DNA from: Sphagnum compactum
Taxonomy: Eukaryota; Bryophyta; Sphagnopsida; Sphagnales
Length of the DNA: 64,000 nucleotides
Assembly: GCA_965153455.1 (NCBI GenBank)
Contig: OZ234494.1
Coordinates: 5,456,001-5,520,000 of the forward strand
Direction of reading: 5' to 3'
In this document: in pieces, positions 60,078 to 64,000 of the stretch
Numbering within the stretch: position 1 is the first letter of the stretch
How the letters are laid out: each line of letters begins with the position of its first letter
Made by a program: the position numbers and the translations under genes
The notes under the pieces: model-generated
What the model was told of the DNA's origin: nothing
Database searches by the model: none
The model's input: only the letters and a program-made list of their open reading frames with translations

Positions 60078-61330
60078 TAATTTGCATGCTCTAATTTTCA
60101 ATACTTTTTGCACTTCATTGTTTTACACTTCTGTAGAAGGTAAGGAACTTTTCTGTGGCTCTACCATGGGTTTGAGGACCTGAAAAACCCTAAAACCCTA
60201 GGAAGAGCCCGGGCCGACGTAGGGTTTTTTGCAGAATCGATGTAGAGCCTCAGCATCCTCAGCTGGGTCTGGAAACCAGGAAGAGTCTGGGGAAAGTTAT
60301 TTACGTTTAAGTGCATAATGTTTGAAAATTTGAACCTTACAAAATGGAAAGTTCTCTCAAAATCAATTTGACATGGAATTTCCGTGAATGGAAAGGTTCT
60401 TTCAAAATCAAGTTGAAAACTTCCATGAATGGAAGGTTCATCATGTGTGGTTGAAAAGGGAAATTCTACAGGGGAGGTGAGTGCAAATGAATGGAGAACT
60501 TTTTTTACAGTTCGTTCTTTATGTGCAAAGCATATTAGGTCCATGTGCTGCAAGGTGGTGTTCTTAGGATGGATGACCATTGGAATGTGCAGGTACACTT
60601 TCAAATACAATTTATCGATTCATGTGTGATGTTGCAGTTTGGTAACTTGTGAAATTTAATGTCAATTGCAGGGTCACAAAGCACTCTCCAAATTCGACTA
60701 CGAAGCACGATGTACATCAAGAATTACCAGCAAATTAGAAGCCAACTTGTTCAGAGCATGTACTTTGGGGAGAAAGGTTTAAAGGGACCTCCCACATTCT
60801 CAAAATCATGTTTCCTGCAGCAGCATCAGCTCCTCTTTATTTGAAGATCGAACGAACAACTTGATTGAACAACTTTGCAGCAGCATGATGAGTCTAAAGG
60901 AAGGTCAGCTCAATTGAGAGAAACTTCAATAAAAATTAGGGTTCATTTGGCAAAGTTTTAGGGGACCCAAATTGCAACATGTAAAACTATTTATGAACTT
61001 ATTAGGTACACTTTGCAACATCAATTTGTGCCAGCTTCATGTACAAGGTCTACATCCATCTGGTGTGTAGACATAGATGAAATTAACAAACTATTTGCCA
61101 CACATTTCTTTGATCAACAAGCTTCTTCATTCAGACTATGTATTACCAAGCAATATTGTTTCAAACACAAACTGCCCATCAAGAGTGCAACTGCTAGTCC
61201 TATTTTAGCTGGATGCCTCCAGTAGGCATGTAGCAGATTTCTGTAATTACCCACCCACATAGGTATCAATAAGCCACCAAGTTGGTGGTCTGACTTTTGC
61301 CATTCCATTTTTGCACATATTTACTTCTTG
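60078..61330. other. 3' flank of the S-protein gene and intergenic DNA
   Basis: No gene. Two telobox-like AAACCCTA words occur at 60184-60202. 60345-60445 holds a tandem duplication (GTTCT(C/T)TCAAAATCAA...GAATGGAA). The 149-codon minus-strand frame across it (60610-60161) is partly repeat-derived and unrecognised. Confidence 0.4.
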
Positions 61331-61337
61331 TTCAAGC

Positions 61338-61441
61338 TTGTAGCCAAAATATAAAGGGATTCTTAAATTTCTCTACTTTCACATCTGGTCTATAGCCAAA
61401 TTTAGCTAAATCTTCTTGGGGAGGATCACCATTTTGGCTAC
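61338..61441. repeat. Member of a ~105-bp dispersed repeat with inverted ends
   Basis: Begins TGTAGCCAAAATATAAAGGG and ends CACCATTTTGGCTACA. The outer 12 bases (TGTAGCCAAAAT) are perfect inverted repeats. The middle holds TAGCCAAATTTAGCTAAATC. Best copy of the family also seen at 57101-57205 and 16404-16517. A small non-autonomous DNA element is likely. Confidence 0.65.
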
Positions 61442-64000
61442 ATCATAAAACTGAATAATAAATGAATAATTTGTTTAAAAGTAATTTTAAAAATAAAAAA
61501 AAGAAAAACAGCAACAATGCTGCTCCTTACTTGCAAACCAGCAAAATATTTTGATGCATTGCTTGTTGGTCGATGATTTGTGATAGAATATCTAGATTAC
61601 TGTTTTTGATGCCAAAATGATTTTATATTTTTCTACATTACTGTATGTAATGGTCAGATTCAACACCCAAGTACTGAAATGAATTAATGTACATTTCGGT
61701 GCATTAAAAATTTGCTAAATGATCATTACAAAATATCTAGATTACCATATCAGATGGTCAGATTCAAACACCTAGGTGCTGAAATGGGTTAAGTTTTCTA
61801 CAATAGGAAAGAAGCATTTATCACCTCAAATTCAAGTTTTCTAAATTTTTGACACATTTTTCTCTCCGCCTATGCCCATTATTTTTGAGCCTTTATTTGT
61901 TCATCACATCAAAGATAGTGTACTCAAACTATTTCCCAATCCCCACCCACAAACATTAAAAATGGAATGATATAAGATCCATAAACATGCAAAAAATGGG
62001 ATAAATTAAGATGAGAGACTATTTGAATCCAATCACCAATGATTATAGCCAGCCAACCAAGAGCAACCATTTTGGTGCGCAATGTCCATTGGATCTTGTG
62101 CAAATTTATTAGCCTTTGTTATTTTTCATCCAAAATATATCATAAGGGCTAATTGAGCTACTCTAATATTTTTACCTTTTTATATTTTGTTGTTAGCATT
62201 TTACAATATTGTATCTTGAAAATTCTCAACTACCCTATGTTCTTTTCAGATTTTTCAAATCCAATGTAATCTGACAATTTTTGAAATTTCATGTGAACAT
62301 TAGTATTGTGTGGTCTCATTTAGTGAAGTCTAGATGCATAAATTTGTTGCACTTTCATATAGTTTTTTTTTTAAAATTCTAGAAAATTATTCAGCGTGGT
62401 TTGGAATTTTATGCACTTTCAACACTTCACCCTTAGAATTTCTCAAAAAATTAACATCTCATTTCTTAAATTAATTTAAGAAATGGCAAGAGCGTTGGGT
62501 AGTAAGGATGTGAGTTTTGGTCACATCCACTGCCAATCACGTGGATCTTAGTATGGGGTGATCCTCAATGCATTGGATGTTGTTACGGGTATCTATAGGG
62601 TCTCTATTTCCTCCTTCTTTAATCCCTAAACACCAATAAATCATATATGGTTTTTTAAAGAAATTTAAACAAGTCTTGATAGCGCATATTTAAGTGTTCA
62701 TATTTTTTTCTTTATTGATTGGTTGCACAAGAAGAAAATCTCTCCAATTCGGTGTGCTAATGAGCCTCCAACTAACTAGCACCCACACTAGTACCATGGA
62801 ACAAACCCAAAATCCATTTAAATTGCTTTAAAATATTACAAATCTCTTTTGTTTAGACTATAATAGGGTCTCTAAGTCTAATGTAAAAACAATTGGGCTT
62901 AATATGGTCACAAAAAGGCCTTATCCAAAAAGGGGTAGTTACTAAAGTGAGTGTAGGTTCATCCTAGCATGCCAACCAAGCACATCAATGTAGATTTAAG
63001 AAGGGGGGGAGAGGTTTTGTAAAAAAAAAATCCCACACAACCATTTCCCCCACATGTGAAAAAGGTTGCCCAACAGCACCTAATCAATCTTCTCATCTTA
63101 ACCCCCCCCTAATGTTGTGTAGTAGGTGATGTTTAAACAATCCCACTTGTTGGAAAATAATGAACTAAGTGCTATTAATGAGCAACTATAGCCCAACATG
63201 ATTTATTTTTTCAAGGACCAAATTATGTGAATGTGCATTCATTGGAAATGTTCAATCCAATTCATTCAAACCAACCCCACATGAATTGAAATTTAAACAT
63301 GGGATAACTAAGATATATTCCTTTGTTCTGACATTTCATATATAAATATGTCACCATAAAAATGAAAATTATTTCAAAATGTGAAAAGACAATAAGTTTA
63401 GCTTTCACAAAAGAACACAACATGGTGATTGGATGAAACCCACAATTAATAAAGGGGGTCAATTTGAACAGTTTCATGACATGTGTGTAAAGTATACACC
63501 TCCAAAATGTGTTGCATTTAATTTTGTGTTTTATATTTTGATTTTCACAAATTTAATGTTATATAATCTATGAAAAATTAATTAAAAATATTAAATTCAA
63601 GGAATAATGGGTATATCTATGGTATATGTAGTACAATAAAAACTTATTTCAAGTTATCTTAAGTTTTGGTTTGAATTAGTCAACCAACAAACATTTCAAA
63701 TGAAAATTTTAAAAATGGCCCATTTCATAATTTTTGTCATCTTTCATTTAAAAATGATTGTTGTCAAAATTTTAATTTACCAAATATTTAAGGTCATTGC
63801 CCTAGAAAAAATCTATTTGTGATATGATAATAATCATTTTTTCCACATGGTTCACAAACTTATTTCAATCATACAACATCGCAATGTAAGTATATATTGC
63901 AAATTTCATAAAAATTAAAAAACATTTCAATCATTTTTTGCATTTTTTAAAACATTGTGATGTACATTTTCTTTGTGCATATAAATTTTAACATCACATC
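61442..64000. other. AT-rich terminal stretch, no gene recognised
   Basis: Short reading frames only. 61590-61680 and 61730-61795 share the words AATATCTAGATTAC, ATGGTCAGATTCAA and GTGCTGAAATG in order, a diverged direct repeat of about 145 bp. Nothing else stands out. Confidence 0.4.

Noticed and set aside
1-64000. CRISPR arrays, bacterial operons or organelle genes
   Set aside because: No evenly spaced repeat-spacer structure, no ribosome-binding-site-driven gene strings and no recognisable plastid or mitochondrial genes were seen; intron-containing genes and plant transposons indicate nuclear DNA.

Overview
The window looks like nuclear DNA of a land plant. It is AT-rich, its genes have GT-AG introns, and it carries Ty1/copia and Ty3/gypsy retrotransposon remnants, several plant-type DNA transposon families, telomere-like TTTAGGG tracts, an AP2-type transcription factor and an S-protein homologue (self-incompatibility S1 family). 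The species cannot be fixed from the sequence. The transposon-rich, gene-poor layout would suit a non-flowering plant (bryophyte, lycophyte or fern), but that is inference. Most of the window is intergenic or decayed mobile DNA; only two or three genes look intact.

Positions 1-27860 are dominated by an old head-to-tail segmental duplication: copy A (about 1-9740, possibly starting before the window) and copy B (about 16950-27860), separated by about 7 kb of transposon-filled spacer. Copy B carries a complete seven-exon gene on the minus strand (19933-22598). Its reading frame stays open across all splice sites and gives a 532-residue protein with two divergent AP2 domains and an N-terminal DLNxxP-like motif, closest in layout to euAP2/TOE proteins. 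Copy A carries a paralogue (4037-4741) from which both AP2 domains are missing. Its first exon is fused to the last bases of the sixth exon, yet the splice phase is kept, so an AP2-less protein of 180 residues is still encoded. Just downstream of each AP2 gene, in convergent orientation, lies a fragment resembling the leucine zipper and CxxC end of a class IV HD-Zip protein; it is frameshifted in A and open in B.

From 9740 to about 47000 the DNA is a nest of transposons. A hAT family with ends like (C/T)AGTGTTGGG and 8-bp target duplications recurs many times. It includes one 4-kb element (36955-40946) that still holds a decayed hAT transposase and contains a nested CACTA mini-element. A 2.2-kb CACTA element (33626-35817) filled with a TAGG/CCTA-rich array is inserted in the gag region of a decayed copia element. 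MULE-like, Harbinger-like and unclassified inverted-repeat elements are also present. A second decayed hAT-type transposase runs on the minus strand at 44110-46240.

From 47000 to 53000 there is a minisatellite, a decayed coiled-coil/zinc-finger gene, a copia 3' end with LTR, and a gypsy pol remnant abutting it. The last 11 kb is mostly AT-rich with no clear coding signal except the S-protein homologue at 59556-60077. It also holds a Harbinger-like element (58147-58478) and a strong hairpin (59100-59154).
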